From the NCBI RefSeq assembly GCF_003319185.1, contig NZ_QOHJ01000006.1, positions 310,001 through 374,000 of the forward strand: a DNA stretch of 64,000 nucleotides. The letters are read 5' to 3'. Shown piece by piece: positions 19,684-33,630 of the stretch. Position numbers and translations under genes: made by a program. The notes under the pieces were generated by a model. That model worked only from the letters and a program-made list of their open reading frames with translations, searched no databases and had not been told where the DNA came from. The stretch's first letter is position 1; each line of letters starts with the position of its first letter. This stretch comes from Blastococcus sp. TF02A-30 (lineage in GTDB: Bacteria; Actinomycetota; Actinomycetes; Mycobacteriales; Geodermatophilaceae).

Positions 19684-20845
19684 GTGACGCGATCCTCGTG
19701 CTCGAGGACGGGCGGACGTTCCGCGGCGAGAGCTACGGCGCGGCCGGGACGACGGTCGGCGAGGCGGTGTTCGCCACCGGCATGACCGGCTACCAGGAGA
19801 CGCTCACCGACCCCAGCTACGCCGGTCAGATCGTCACCATGACCGCCCCGCACATCGGCAACACCGGCGTCAACGGCGAGGACGACGAGAGCCGCCGCAT
19901 GTGGGTGGCCGGGTTCGTCGTCCGCGACCCCGCGCGGCGACCGGCGAACTGGCGGGCCACCGGCAGCCTGGACGACGAGCTGCGCGCGCAGGGGGTCGTC
20001 GGCATCAGCGGCATCGACACCCGCGCGCTCACCCGCCACCTGCGTGACCGCGGGGCGATGCGGGCCGGGATCAGCACCGAGCTCGGCGCGGAGGCGTTGC
20101 TCGGGCGGGTGCAGGAGTCGCAGAGCATGACCGGCGCCGACCTCGCGCCGACGGTGAGCACCGCCGAGCCCTACGTCGTCCCGGCGGTGGGGGAGAAGCG
20201 GTTCACCATCGCCGCGCTCGACCTCGGCATCAAGACCGCCACCCCGCGGCACCTCGCCGCCCTGGGGGTGGAGACGCACGTGCTGCCCTCGACGGCCACC
20301 GCCGAGCAGCTCCTCGCCGCGGGTCCGGACGGGGTCTTCCTCTCCAACGGCCCGGGCGACCCGGCCGCCGCCGATTACGCGGTCGAGGCGGTGCGCGGCG
20401 TGCTGGACGCCCGCCGCCCGCTGTTCGGCATCTGCTTCGGCAACCAGATCCTCGGCCGCGCGCTGGGCCTGGGCACCTACAAGCTGCGCTTCGGCCACCG
20501 CGGCCTGAACCAGCCGGTGCTCGACCGGGTGAGCGGCACGGTCCGGGTGACCAGCCACAACCACGGCTTCGCCGTCGACGCCCCGCTCGACCGCCCGACG
20601 GACACCCCGTACGGGCCGGTGGAGGTCAGCCACGTCGGGCTCAACGACGACGTCGTCGAGGGCCTGCGGCTGATCGACGCGCCGGCGTTCAGCGTCCAGT
20701 TCCACCCCGAGTCGGCGGCCGGCCCGCACGACGCCGCACCGCTGTTCCAGCGGTTCGTCGACCTGATGGAGAGCGCCCGGACCGGGACGGCGGGATCCGG
20801 CGGGCCGGCGCCGGTCGTGGAGCACAGCACGGGGGAGAAGGCCTG

Positions 20846-20846
<1 letters not shown>
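19680..20846 (+). CDS. carA: Carbamoyl phosphate synthase small (glutaminase) subunit
   Basis: Releases ammonia from glutamine for CarB. About 388 residues: an N-terminal CPSase small-chain domain ([36 protein letters not shown]) and a class I glutamine amidotransferase with nucleophile Cys in [16 protein letters not shown] and the His-Glu pair in [12 protein letters not shown]. The frame is open far upstream inside pyrC; the GTG at 19680 overlapping the pyrC stop gives the standard N terminus. In this family the more usual sequence is GICLGHQ, so F and N are mild variants. TGATG overlap with carB. Confidence 0.97.
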
Positions 20847-24150
<3,304 letters not shown>

Positions 24151-24154
<4 letters not shown>

Positions 24155-25503
24155 CCGCCGCCGCGGTCGAGCGGGTGCGGGCCGACCTGCTGGCCCGCGG
24201 GCTGGTCGAGGGCCTGCCCGCGGAGTTCGCGGCCGGCGTCACCCGCTTCGCGCAGCCGACTCAGGCGGAGCTGGACGGCCTGGTGGGCGACGCCGGCGAG
24301 CTGGCCGGGCGGCTGGCCGCCGGCACCGTGGGCGCGGGCGACCTGCCGCTGCTGACCCGCGTGCTCTTCTTCGCCCGGCACGCCGACGTCCTGGCCGCGG
24401 CCGGGCTGCCGGTCCCGGTCTACGACGTGCTCGGGTCCTTCCGCGAGAACCTCGGCCGGCCCGTCGGCCCGCGGCTGGCCGCGCGCCCGGCGGCCGGGCG
24501 GCGGTGGCGGCTGCTGGGCCGCTCGGTCGGCTTCCCGATCGGGGTGCCGGCCTGCGTGCTCAACGGCAGCGAGGCGGAGGTCCGCTACAACCTGGCCAAC
24601 GGCTGGACCGTGCTGACCTACAAGACGGTGCGCGGCCGGGCCCACCCGCCCAACGAGCAGCCGAACTGGGTGTTCGCCCCGCGCGAGACGGCGAGCCTGC
24701 CGCCGGGCGCCGCCGGCGACGTGGTGGCCGACCCCTGGGACTGGGTGCCACCGGGCGTGCCGTCGGTGAGCACGGTCAACTCCTTCGGCGTGCCCTCGCC
24801 GGCGCCCGAGGAGTGGATGGCCGACCTGGAACGCTCCCTGGCCGCCGTCGGCGACGACGCCCTGCTGCTGGTGAGCGTCATGGGGGAGGACCCGGCCGGC
24901 ACCGGCGAGCTCGCCGCCCTGGCCGAGGACTTCGCGCGGACGGCGCGGCTGGCCGAGGAGGCCGGTGCGCCGGTGGTCGAGCTCAACCTCTCCTGCCCGA
25001 ACACCCTCGACCGCTCGGGGACCGGCGTGAAGCCGCCGCTGTGCCTGGACGCCGACGCCACCGTGGCCGTGGTGGGGGCCGTCCGCCGGGCGCTGGACGA
25101 CCGCACCGGCCTGGTCGCCAAGCTGTCCTGGCTCGACGAGCCGTCGCTGGCCGCGCTGGTGCCGCGGCTGGCGCCGCTGGTCGACGGCGTGGCCGGCATC
25201 AACACCGTGCAGAGCCGGGTCCGCCGCAGCGACGGCGCGGCGACGTTCCCGGGCCGCGAGCTGGCCGGCCTCTCCGGCGCCGCGGTGCGCGAGCCGGCGC
25301 TCGACTTCACCCGCCGGCTGGTCGCCCTCCGCGAGGCGGGTGGGCCGCGCTTCGACGTCCTGGCGATGGGCGGGGTGACCGACCCGGCGTCGGCGGCGGC
25401 GCTCTTCGCGCTGGGCGCCGACGCCGTGCAGTCCGCGTCCGGCGCGTTCGCCGACCCGTTCCTCGCGCAGAAGTGCATCGCCGAGCTCGGGGGGACGGTG
25501 TGA
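24151..25503 (+). CDS. pyrD: Dihydroorotate dehydrogenase, class-1-like with a long N-terminal extension
   Basis: Oxidises dihydroorotate to orotate with FMN. About 450 residues, roughly 100 longer than the usual class 2 and 140 longer than the usual class 1 enzyme. The flavin barrel starts near residue 120. FMN/substrate elements are visible: TYKTVRG, NSFGVPS (the NSMGLPN-like loop), [10 protein letters not shown] with Cys at about residue 282, AKLSW and [12 protein letters not shown] Cys in NLSCPN as the catalytic base is typical of class 1; class 2 (quinone) enzymes have Ser in NISSPN. Residues 1-119 are alpha-helical and unrecognised. No PyrK gene is adjacent, so the electron acceptor is unclear. 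Overlaps carB and pyrF by four bases each, so it is surely the operon's PyrD. Confidence 0.85.
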
Positions 25504-26315
25504 CCCCCACCCCGTTCGGCGGGCGGCTGGCCGACGCCGTCGCCGCGCGCGGGCCGCTGTGCGTGGGCATCGACCCGCACGTGCCGCTCCTGGAGGCGTG
25601 GGGGCTGCCCGACAGCCCGGAGGGCCTGGCCCGGTTCACCGACGCCGTGGTCGACGCGCTCGCCGGCAGCGTCGCCGTCCTCAAGCCGCAGCTGGCGTTC
25701 TACGAGCGGCACGGCTCGCGCGGGCTGGCGGTGCTGGAGGAGGCGACGGCCCGCGCCCGGTCGGCGGGGGCGCTGGTGCTGCTGGACGCCAAGCGCGGCG
25801 ACATCGGCTCGACGATGGACGCCTACGCCGACTACCTGCGGCCGGACCACCCGCTGGCCGCCGACGCCCTCACCGTCAGCCCCTACCTCGGGCCGCAGTC
25901 GCTGCAGCCCGCGGTCGACACGGCACGGACGCACGGGGGAGGGCTGTTCGTGCTCGCCCGCACCTCGAACCCCGACGCCGGCACGCTGCAGCACGCGGTG
26001 GTCGGGGACCGCAGCGTTGCGCAGGTGGTCGTGGACACCGTGGCGGGCTGGAACGCCGGGACGCCGGACGGCTCGTTCGGCGTCGTCGTCGGCGCGACCC
26101 TGCGCGAGCTCGACGTCGACCTGGCCGGTCTGGGCGGGCCGGTGCTCGCCCCCGGGCTGGGGGCCCAGGGCGGGACCCCGGCCGACCTGCGCCGGCTCTT
26201 CGGCGGCGCGCCTCTCGTGGTGCCCACCGTGTCGCGCGACGTGCTCGGCGCCGGACCGGACCCGGCGGCGCTACGCTCCGCCGCCGAGCGGTGGGCCGAC
26301 GCCCTCGCCGGCTGA
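25500..26315 (+). CDS. pyrF: Orotidine 5'-phosphate decarboxylase, type 2
   Basis: Last step to UMP. About 271 residues, the length of the mycobacterial-type (type 2) enzyme. CVGIDPHVPLLEAWGL, KPQLAFYERHG and the catalytic LLDAKRGDIGSTMDAYA motif are visible, then FVLARTSNPDA and the phosphate-binding APGLGAQGG. The frame is open upstream in pyrD; the GTG at 25500 overlapping its stop is the start. It closes the pyr operon. Confidence 0.96.
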   Translation: MTPTPFGGRLADAVAARGPLCVGIDPHVPLLEAWGLPDSPEGLARFTDAVVDALAGSVAVLKPQLAFYERHGSRGLAVLEEATARARSAGALVLLDAKRGDIGSTMDAYADYLRPDHPLAADALTVSPYLGPQSLQPAVDTARTHGGGLFVLARTSNPDAGTLQHAVVGDRSVAQVVVDTVAGWNAGTPDGSFGVVVGATLRELDVDLAGLGGPVLAPGLGAQGGTPADLRRLFGGAPLVVPTVSRDVLGAGPDPAALRSAAERWADALAG

Positions 26316-26328
26316 CGGGAGGGAAGCG

Positions 26329-26619
26329 GTGCGCCGGACGGTCCCCTGGCTGGTCGCCCTGGTCGGTGCCGCGCTGCTGGTGGCGGGGGTCGTGGTGTTC
26401 GCCGTCGCCGGCCACCCGCCGGAGCGGACCTTCTTCAGCGGCAGCTACGAGCCGTTGGCCGAGCTCGACAGCGCCTACCGGAGCTCCCTGACGCTCGGCT
26501 TCGACAGCGCGGTCCTCTGGAGCCGGGGGCAGCTGGTCGGCGCCGGGCTGGCGATGGTGGGCCTGCTCGTCCTGACCGGTCTGGCCGGGTGGCTGCTGGG
26601 ACGGCGCACGCGCCGCTGA
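26329..26619 (+). CDS. Small two-helix membrane protein of unknown function
   Basis: About 96 residues. The first helix is VALVGAALLVAGVVVFAVAG, then an extracytoplasmic loop of about 40 residues rich in aromatic and acidic residues, then a second helix LVGAGLAMVGLLVLTGLAGWLLG and a basic end GRRTRR. The GTG at 26329 follows GGGAGGGAAG, a good ribosome binding site, 13 bases after pyrF, so it is probably co-transcribed with the pyr genes. No family recognised. Confidence 0.65.
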   Translation: MRRTVPWLVALVGAALLVAGVVVFAVAGHPPERTFFSGSYEPLAELDSAYRSSLTLGFDSAVLWSRGQLVGAGLAMVGLLVLTGLAGWLLGRRTRR

Positions 26620-26951
26620 CCTGCGCGGCGCGCTCCCGTCCCCGGCGTGTCGTCTGCTCGGCGTGTCGCCGGGCCTCCTCGTGCTCCCCGGGCGGCTCGG
26701 ATTCCGGAACGGATCCGCGCGCAACGGGGGTTGACCTGCGGGGATGACGCTCGGTGAGCGGAGTCGTGAAGCGCGTGTGAACTGTGCCGACACGCGAGGG
26801 CGGGCCGCAAAGCGCGCCGGTGCGGGTGACCAGCGGATTCGCCGGGAACTACGGTTCGGGGAGGCTCTCGCGGCGGCGTCCCGCCGGCGCGGAGCGCTCA
26901 GAGAACAGCCGCTCGGCGACCACGCCGGCACCGACACGATTGGGTCGCACC
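26620..26951. other. 332-base gap before mihF
   Basis: No protein-like frame with normal codon use was found here. It should contain the mihF promoter: GTGACC (26826-26831) and TACGGT (26850-26855), 18 bases apart, are the best pair, with an 89-base leader. A TTGACC at 26731-26736 has no matching -10. Confidence 0.4.
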
Positions 26952-27308
26952 ATGCCCCTTCCTTCCCTGTCCCCGGAGCAGCGCGCCGCAGCACTCGAGA
27001 AGGCCGCCGCCGCCCGCAAGGCGCGCGCCGAGCTGCGGGAGCGGCTCAAGAGCAAGGGCGCCACCGTCGGCGACGTCCTCAAGCAGGGCGAGACCGACGA
27101 GGTGATCGGCAAGATGCGCGTCTCGGCCGTGCTCGAGTCGCTGCCCGGCGTCGGCAAGGCCCGTGCCGCGAAGATCATGGAGCGCCTGGAGATCTCGCCG
27201 ACCCGCCGCGTGCGGGGCCTCGGGGCCAACCAGCGCCGCGCGCTCGAGGCGGAGTTCGGGGGCGACAAGGTCGACGCCGACCAGGTCCCGGCCGACGGCG
27301 CGGTCTGA
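26952..27308 (+). CDS. mihF: Actinobacterial integration host factor (mIHF)
   Basis: Nucleoid-associated protein that bends DNA; the actinobacterial type is unrelated to the enterobacterial IHF heterodimer. 118 residues. A basic helix [22 protein letters not shown] leads into the DNA-binding core with [23 protein letters not shown] and the final [19 protein letters not shown]. The ATG at 26952 gives the known compact N terminus [11 protein letters not shown]; the open frame upstream has unlike composition. It precedes gmk and rpoZ, the order in mycobacteria and Streptomyces. Confidence 0.94.
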   Translation: MPLPSLSPEQRAAALEKAAAARKARAELRERLKSKGATVGDVLKQGETDEVIGKMRVSAVLESLPGVGKARAAKIMERLEISPTRRVRGLGANQRRALEAEFGGDKVDADQVPADGAV

Positions 27309-27335
27309 GGCCCGCTTCCGCCGGCGGCGCGGGCC
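27309..27335 (+). terminator. Hairpin directly after mihF
   Basis: GGCCCGC and GCGGGCC form a 7-bp stem around a 13-base loop, beginning on the base after the mihF stop. No U-tract. It could end the abundant mihF mRNA while gmk uses its own start. Confidence 0.4.
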
Positions 27336-27340
27336 TGGGC

Positions 27341-27346
27341 GAGAAT
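27341..27346 (+). promoter_or_regulatory. Candidate -10 (GAGAAT) for a leaderless gmk transcript
   Basis: GAGAAT matches four of six bases of TATAAT and ends six bases before the gmk GTG at 27353, which has no ribosome binding site. It lies just after the mihF hairpin. Confidence 0.4.
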
Positions 27347-27352
27347 CGGGAC

Positions 27353-27952
27353 GTGACTGCTGGTGACACCGCGCGACTGACCGTGCTCTCCGGACCCTCC
27401 GGGGTCGGGAAGGGGACGGTGGTCGCCGAGGTGCGCCGGCGGCACCCCGACGTCTGGGTCTCGGTCTCCGCGACCACCCGCCCGCGCCGCCCGGGCGAGG
27501 TCGACGGGCAGCACTACCACTTCGTCGACGACGCCGAGTTCGACCGGTTGATCGCCACCGACGGCCTGCTGGAGTGGGCCGAGTACGCCGGCAACCGGTA
27601 CGGCACCCCGGCCGCCCCGGTCCGCGAGCGCCTCGCGGCCGGGGCGCCGGCCCTGCTGGAGATCGAGCTGCAGGGAGCCCGCCAGGTGCGGGCCCGGGCC
27701 CCCGAGGCCCAGCTGGTCCTCCTGGCCCCGCCGTCGTGGGCCGAGCTGGTCAGCCGGCTGGCCGGGCGGGGCACCGAACGGCCCGAGGTGCAGGAGCGCC
27801 GGCTGGCGCTCGCGCAGGCCGAGCTGGACGCCGCCGGGGAGTTCGACGTGGTGGTCGTCAACGACGACGTGGCCCGAGCCGCCGACGAGTTGGTAGGATT
27901 GCTGACTGCGCCGTCGCCCGGGGCCTCCCGGAGCAGCGGCGCCCACGAGTAG
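27353..27952 (+). CDS. gmk: Guanylate kinase
   Basis: ATP-dependent GMP to GDP kinase. About 199 residues. P-loop [11 protein letters not shown] near the N terminus, then [23 protein letters not shown] and the GMP-binding [15 protein letters not shown]. The upstream frame is open but shadows mihF. The GTG at 27353 gives a normal N terminus, and a GAGAAT hexamer six bases before it suggests a leaderless mRNA. rpoZ follows after 52 bases. Confidence 0.96.
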   Translation: MTAGDTARLTVLSGPSGVGKGTVVAEVRRRHPDVWVSVSATTRPRRPGEVDGQHYHFVDDAEFDRLIATDGLLEWAEYAGNRYGTPAAPVRERLAAGAPALLEIELQGARQVRARAPEAQLVLLAPPSWAELVSRLAGRGTERPEVQERRLALAQAELDAAGEFDVVVVNDDVARAADELVGLLTAPSPGASRSSGAHE

Positions 27953-28004
27953 GGGCCGCGGTCCCGCCGCCCCCGCTGAACCGATCTGAGGAGCACGCCC
28001 GCCC

Positions 28005-28268
28005 GTGTCCGGAGTCGCACCCGCCCCCGAGGGCATCACCAACCCGCCGATCGACGAGCTGCTCGAGCGCACCAGCAGCAAGTACGGCCTGGTGATCTTC
28101 GCCGCCAAGCGCGCGCGGCAGATCAACGCCTACTACAGCCAGCTCTCCGAGGGCCTGCTCGAGTACGTCGGCCCGCTGGTCGACACCGCCCCCCAGGAGA
28201 AGCCGCTCTCGATCGCGCTGCGCGAGATCAACGAGGGCCTGCTGACCCACACCGCCGGCGAGAACTGA
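28005..28268 (+). CDS. rpoZ: RNA polymerase omega subunit
   Basis: Small subunit that helps assemble RNA polymerase by holding beta prime. 87 residues, with the conserved core [31 protein letters not shown] and a C-terminal [14 protein letters not shown]. The GTG at 28005 follows GAGGAG. Order mihF-gmk-rpoZ-coaBC-metK is the usual actinobacterial one. Confidence 0.95.
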   Translation: MSGVAPAPEGITNPPIDELLERTSSKYGLVIFAAKRARQINAYYSQLSEGLLEYVGPLVDTAPQEKPLSIALREINEGLLTHTAGEN

Positions 28269-28302
28269 GCCGGCTGCCCCCTCCGGGGCACCCAGAAGTG
28301 AT

Positions 28303-28336
28303 GACGACGCCCCCGGCCTGCGCCGGGGGCGTCGTC
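28303..28336 (+). terminator. Strong intrinsic-type terminator after rpoZ
   Basis: A perfect 15-bp stem (arms beginning GACGACGCCCCC and ending GGGGGCGTCGTC) with a four-base CTGC loop, 34 bases after the rpoZ stop. No run of T follows, as is usual at this GC content. It separates gmk-rpoZ from coaBC. Confidence 0.75.
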
Positions 28337-28346
28337 GTGCCTGCGG

Positions 28347-28352
28347 CAGGAT
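28347..28352 (+). promoter_or_regulatory. Candidate -10 (CAGGAT) for a leaderless coaBC transcript
   Basis: CAGGAT ends six bases before the coaBC ATG at 28359. The hexamer alone is weak, but the same CAGGAT-plus-six spacing is found before two reverse-strand genes in this window (starts 51207 and 53546). Confidence 0.35.
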
Positions 28353-28358
28353 GAGCGC

Positions 28359-29585
28359 ATGAGCCGGATCGTGCTGGGCGTCAGCGGCGGCGTCGCCGCG
28401 TACAAGGCCGCCCTGCTGCTGCGTGCCTTCACCGAGGCCGGGCACGACGTGCGCGTCGTCCCGACCCCCGGAGCGCTGCACTTCGTCGGTGCCGCCACCT
28501 TCGAGGCGCTCTCCGGCAACCCGGTCACCACCGACGTCTGGTCCGACGTCCCCGAGGTCGCCCACGTGCGGATCGGCCAGGAGGCCGACCTCGTCGTCGT
28601 CGCCCCCGCCACCGCCGACCTGCTGGCCCGCGCCGCGGCCGGCCGCGCCGACGACCTGCTCACCGCCACCCTGCTCACCGCGCACTGCCCGGTGGTGTTC
28701 GTCCCGGCGATGCACACCGAGATGTGGCTGCACCCCGCGACCCAGGACAACGTGGCCACCCTGCGCCGCCGGGGCGCCGTCGTCCTCCCACCGGCGGTCG
28801 GCCGGCTGACCGGGCCCGACTCCGGCCCCGGCCGGCTGCCCGAGCCGGCCGACATCGCCGCGCTGGCCGCCGTCGTCCTCGGGGCCGGGGCGGCCGCCCT
28901 GGCGCACGACCTGGCGGGACGACGGGTGGTCATCAGCGCCGGCGGCACCCGGGAGCCGGTCGACCCCGTCCGCTACCTGGGCAACCGGTCCTCGGGCAAG
29001 CAGGGCTGGGCGCTGGCCCGCGTGGCCGCGGCCCGGGGCGCCGACGTGGTGCTCGTCGCGGCCAACGTCGACCTGCCGGCCCCCTTCGGCGTGCGCGTGG
29101 TGCCCGTCGGGACCGCGGAGGAGCTCCGGACGGCGGTGCTCGCCGAGGCGCCGGACGCGGACGTCGTCGTCATGTCGGCCGCCGTCGCCGACTTCCGGCC
29201 GGCCGCGGTCGCGGCCAGCAAGCTGAAGAAGGACTCCGCCGCCGAGCCGGACTCCGTGCCGCTGGTGCGCAACCCCGACGTCCTGGCCGAGCTGGTGTCC
29301 GAGCGGCGCCCCGGCCAGCTGGTCGTGGGCTTCGCCGCCGAGACCGGCGACGCCGACGCGGACGTGCTCACCCACGCGCGCGCCAAGCTCGCCCGCAAGG
29401 GCTGCGACCTGCTCGTGGTCAACGACGTCTCGGCCGGTCAGGTCTTCGGGCAGGCCGACAACGCGGTCGTCGTCCTGGCCGCCGACGGTTCGGCGACCGA
29501 GGTCGCCCGCAGCACCAAGGACGCCGTCGCGGCCGGGGTCTGGGACGCCGTGACCCCCAGGATGTCGCCCCGCGCCGACGCCTGA
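28359..29585 (+). CDS. coaBC: Bifunctional phosphopantothenoylcysteine decarboxylase / phosphopantothenate-cysteine ligase
   Basis: Two successive steps of coenzyme A synthesis. 408 residues. The N-terminal CoaC flavoprotein domain (about 1-180) has VSGGVAAYKAALLLRAF and PAMHTEMWLHPATQDNVATL with the active-site Met/Asn loop. The C-terminal CoaB domain (about 185-400) has ISAGGTREPVDPVRYLGNRSSGKQG, DVVVMSAAVADFRP and the Lys-rich SKLKKD. ATG at 28359 without a clear ribosome binding site. It lies between the rpoZ terminator and metK. Confidence 0.96.
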   Translation: MSRIVLGVSGGVAAYKAALLLRAFTEAGHDVRVVPTPGALHFVGAATFEALSGNPVTTDVWSDVPEVAHVRIGQEADLVVVAPATADLLARAAAGRADDLLTATLLTAHCPVVFVPAMHTEMWLHPATQDNVATLRRRGAVVLPPAVGRLTGPDSGPGRLPEPADIAALAAVVLGAGAAALAHDLAGRRVVISAGGTREPVDPVRYLGNRSSGKQGWALARVAAARGADVVLVAANVDLPAPFGVRVVPVGTAEELRTAVLAEAPDADVVVMSAAVADFRPAAVAASKLKKDSAAEPDSVPLVRNPDVLAELVSERRPGQLVVGFAAETGDADADVLTHARAKLARKGCDLLVVNDVSAGQVFGQADNAVVVLAADGSATEVARSTKDAVAAGVWDAVTPRMSPRADA

Positions 29586-29599
29586 CGCCCGGACGCCGG

Positions 29600-29605
29600 T
29601 AACGT
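29600..29605 (+). promoter_or_regulatory. Candidate -10 (TAACGT) of metK
   Basis: TAACGT fits TANNNT and would give a leader of about 55 bases that includes an AGGGAGA ribosome binding site. The 81-base gap is too short for a SAM riboswitch, and none was seen. Confidence 0.4.
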
Positions 29606-29666
29606 TCGGCCTCGAGCGCCATCCCGACCACCGCAGCCCACACACCCCCGGCCCCAGGGAGATCCA

Positions 29667-30884
<1,218 letters not shown>

Positions 30885-30931
30885 CGGCGCTGGACACCTC
30901 TGCACCACCTGACGACCCGGGCCACCCGACG

Positions 30932-32887
30932 GTGGCCCGGGTCGTCGTCGATGTCCCGCTGGCGCACCTGGACCGGCCGTTCGACTACGCGGTCCCGGAG
31001 AAGTACGCGGGCACCGTGCGGGCCGGGTGCCGGGTGCGGGTGCGCTTCCACGGCCGCCTCGTCGACGGGATCGTCTGGGAGCTGGGCGGCAGCACCGACT
31101 TCGCCGGGAAGCTCCAGCCGCTCTCGCACGTGCCCTCGGGCGAGCCGGTGCTCACCCCGCAGGTCGCGCGGCTGGTGCGCGCGGTGGCCGACCGCTACGC
31201 GGGGACGGCGAGCGACGTCCTGCGCCTGGCGCTGCCCCCTCGGCGGGCCGCGGCGGAGAAGCGGGACAGCCCGACGCCCGACGCGCTGCCGGAGCCGCCC
31301 GACCCGGCCGGGTTCGCCCGGTACCAGGCGGGCCCGGCGCTGCTGACGGCGCTGGCCGAGGGCCGCCCGGCGCGCGCGGTGTGGACGGCGCTGCCGGGGG
31401 AGGAGTGGCCGACCCGGCTGGTGGAGCTGTGCCGGGCGGCGCTCTCCGGCCGCCGGGGCGCGCTCGTGGTGGTGCCCGACGGCAAGGACCTGGACCGGCT
31501 GACCGCCGCCGCGGAGCGGCTGCTGCCCGAGCACTCGTTCACGGTGCTGCGCGCCGACGACTCCCCGGAGAAGCGCTACCGCCGGTTCCTGGCCGCCTCC
31601 CGGGGCGCAGCCCAGGTGGTGCTGGGCACCCGCGCGGCGATGTTCGCGCCGGTCCGCGACCTCGGTCTGGTCGCCATCTGGGACGACGGCGACGACCTGC
31701 ACGCCGACGAGCACGCCCCCTACCCGCACGCCCGCGACGTGCTGGTGCAGCGGGCGTGGCTGGACGGCTGCGCCGCCGTCGTCGCCGGGAGCGCGCGCAC
31801 CGCCGAGGCGGCGGTGCTGGTGGAGTCGGGGTGGGCGCACGAGCTGGTCGCCGACCGAGCCGCCGTCCGCACCGCCGCGCCGCGGGTGCAGGCGCTCGGC
31901 GACGACTTCGAGCTGGCCCGCGACCCGGCCGCGCGTTCGGCGCGGCTGCCCTCGCTGGCGCACGCCGCCGCCCGGAAGGCGCTGGCCGACGGCAACCCGG
32001 TGCTGGTGCAGGTGCCCCGGCGCGGTTACGTGCCGTCGCTGGCCTGCGCCCGCTGCCGCGCCCCCGCCCGGTGCGCGCACTGCGCCGGCCCGCTGGGCAT
32101 CTCCCCGCGCCCCGGTCCGGGCGGCACCCGGATCCCGGCCTGCCGCTGGTGCGCGCGGCCGGCGGCGACCTTCGACTGCCCGCACTGCCACGGGACCAAG
32201 CTGCGGGCGGCGGTCGTGGGGGAGTCGCGCACGGCCGAGGAGCTGGCGCGGGCGTTCCCCGGGGCTGTCGTGCGGACGTCGGGCAGCAGCAGCGGGGTCC
32301 TGGCCACCGTGCCGGCCGGCCCCGCCCTCGTCGTCGCCACCCCCGGTGCCGAGCCGGTGGCGGAGGGCGGTTACGGCGCCGCGCTGCTGCTCGACTCCTG
32401 GGCGCTGCTCGGCCGGGCCGACCTGCGGGCGGGCGAGGAGACGCTGCGCCGCTGGCTGAACGCCGCCACGCTGGTGCGCCCGGCATCGTCCGGCGGGCAG
32501 GTGGTCGTCGCCGCCGACGCCGCCCACCCCGTCGTCCAGGCGCTGGTGCGCTGGGACCCGGCCTGGCTGGCCGAGCGGGAGCTGGCCGACCGGCGCGAGC
32601 TGGGCTTCCCCCCGGTCACCCGGATCGCGTCGCTGTCGGCGTCGCCCGCGGCCCTGGCCGAGTTCCTCGACGCGCTGCGCCTGCCGGAGGGAGCCGACCT
32701 GCTCGGCCCGGTGCCCGAGCCGGCCCGCCCCGGGCAGGACGGCGAGCGCGAGCGGTACCTGGTGCGGGTGCCGCGCGCCTCGGGGGCGGCGCTGGCGCAC
32801 GCGCTGGCGGAGGTGCAGGGCGTGCGCAGCGCGAAGAAGGTGCCCGAGCACGTGCGGGTGCAGCTGGACCCCCTCGACCTCGTCTAG
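30932..32887 (+). CDS. priA: Primosomal protein PriA, actinobacterial type without helicase motifs
   Basis: Replication-restart protein family. About 651 residues from the GTG at 30932. The N-terminal DNA-binding domain (RVVVDVPLAHLDRPFDYAVPEKYAG...GCRVRVRFHGR) and the zinc-binding cysteines (CARCRAPARCAHC and CRWCARPAATFDCPHCHG) are clear. Walker A is missing and the DEAH box is replaced by WDDGDD, so ATP-driven unwinding is unlikely; this loss is known for actinobacterial PriA. The start is uncertain: the GTG has no ribosome binding site, the frame is open into metK, and a CTG at 30890, eight residues after the metK stop region, would add 14 residues. A racemase gene follows after eight bases. 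Confidence 0.88.
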   Translation: MARVVVDVPLAHLDRPFDYAVPEKYAGTVRAGCRVRVRFHGRLVDGIVWELGGSTDFAGKLQPLSHVPSGEPVLTPQVARLVRAVADRYAGTASDVLRLALPPRRAAAEKRDSPTPDALPEPPDPAGFARYQAGPALLTALAEGRPARAVWTALPGEEWPTRLVELCRAALSGRRGALVVVPDGKDLDRLTAAAERLLPEHSFTVLRADDSPEKRYRRFLAASRGAAQVVLGTRAAMFAPVRDLGLVAIWDDGDDLHADEHAPYPHARDVLVQRAWLDGCAAVVAGSARTAEAAVLVESGWAHELVADRAAVRTAAPRVQALGDDFELARDPAARSARLPSLAHAAARKALADGNPVLVQVPRRGYVPSLACARCRAPARCAHCAGPLGISPRPGPGGTRIPACRWCARPAATFDCPHCHGTKLRAAVVGESRTAEELARAFPGAVVRTSGSSSGVLATVPAGPALVVATPGAEPVAEGGYGAALLLDSWALLGRADLRAGEETLRRWLNAATLVRPASSGGQVVVAADAAHPVVQALVRWDPAWLAERELADRRELGFPPVTRIASLSASPAALAEFLDALRLPEGADLLGPVPEPARPGQDGERERYLVRVPRASGAALAHALAEVQGVRSAKKVPEHVRVQLDPLDLV

Positions 32888-32895
32888 CTGCCACG

Positions 32896-33630
32896 ATGCA
32901 CGGCGTGAGGACGATCGGTCTGCTGGGCGGGATGAGCTGGGAGAGCAGCGCGCTGTACTACCGGCTGCTCAACGAGGGCGTGCGCGACCGCCTCGGCGGG
33001 TTCTCCTCGGCGCGCTGCGTGCTGCTGTCGGTGGACTTCGCCGAGATCGAGCGGCTGCAGGCGGCGGGCGACTGGACCGGGGCGGGGGAGCTCCTGGCCG
33101 CCGACGCCCGGGCGGTGCAGGCGGCCGGCGCCGACGTGCTGCTGCTGTGCACCAACACCATGCACACGGTCGCGGACGCGATCACCGCCGCCGTGGACAT
33201 CCCGCTGCTCCACATCGGCGACAGCACCGGCGCGGCGATCGCCGCGGCCGGGCTCACCCGCGTCGCCCTGCTCGGCACCCGCTACACGATGGAGCAGCCG
33301 TTCCTCGTCGACCGGCTCGCCGCGGCCGGGCTCGAGGTGCTGGTGCCCGACGCCGCCGACCGCGACCTGGTGCACCGCGTGATCTACGACGAGCTGGTCC
33401 TCGGCGTCGTCCGCGAGGAGTCGCGCCAGGCGTACCGGGAGGTCGTCGACCGGCTGGTGGCCCGCGGGGCGCAGGGCGTGGTGCTCGGCTGCACCGAGAT
33501 CGAGCTGCTCATCGGCCCGGACGACGTCGCCGTCCCCACCTTCCCGACGACGGCGCTGCACGTGGCCGCCGCCGTCGACGCGGCGCTGGCCGAGGACGGC
33601 GCCTGTGCCCCGCATACGATCGACCGGTGA
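32896..33630 (+). CDS. Aspartate/glutamate racemase family protein
   Basis: Cofactor-independent racemase of the Asp/Glu superfamily. About 244 residues. [24 protein letters not shown] is the family N terminus; the two catalytic cysteines are in LLLCTNTMH and [11 protein letters not shown], about 105 residues apart, and both are present. It resembles aspartate racemase (YgeA/RacX-like) more than MurI. Start ATG at 32896; GTG at 32905 is an alternative. The stop overlaps the def GTG, so it is coupled to def-fmt-rsmB. The substrate cannot be assigned. Confidence 0.85.
   Translation: MHGVRTIGLLGGMSWESSALYYRLLNEGVRDRLGGFSSARCVLLSVDFAEIERLQAAGDWTGAGELLAADARAVQAAGADVLLLCTNTMHTVADAITAAVDIPLLHIGDSTGAAIAAAGLTRVALLGTRYTMEQPFLVDRLAAAGLEVLVPDAADRDLVHRVIYDELVLGVVREESRQAYREVVDRLVARGAQGVVLGCTEIELLIGPDDVAVPTFPTTALHVAAAVDAALAEDGACAPHTIDR

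Noticed and set aside
26731..26759. TTGACC as the -35 of mihF.
   Set aside because: No TANNNT sequence occurs 16-19 bases downstream; the pair GTGACC/TACGGT nearer the gene is better.
29586..29666. SAM riboswitch ahead of metK.
   Set aside because: The gap is 81 bases, and no SAM-I, SAM-II or SAM-IV core was recognised.
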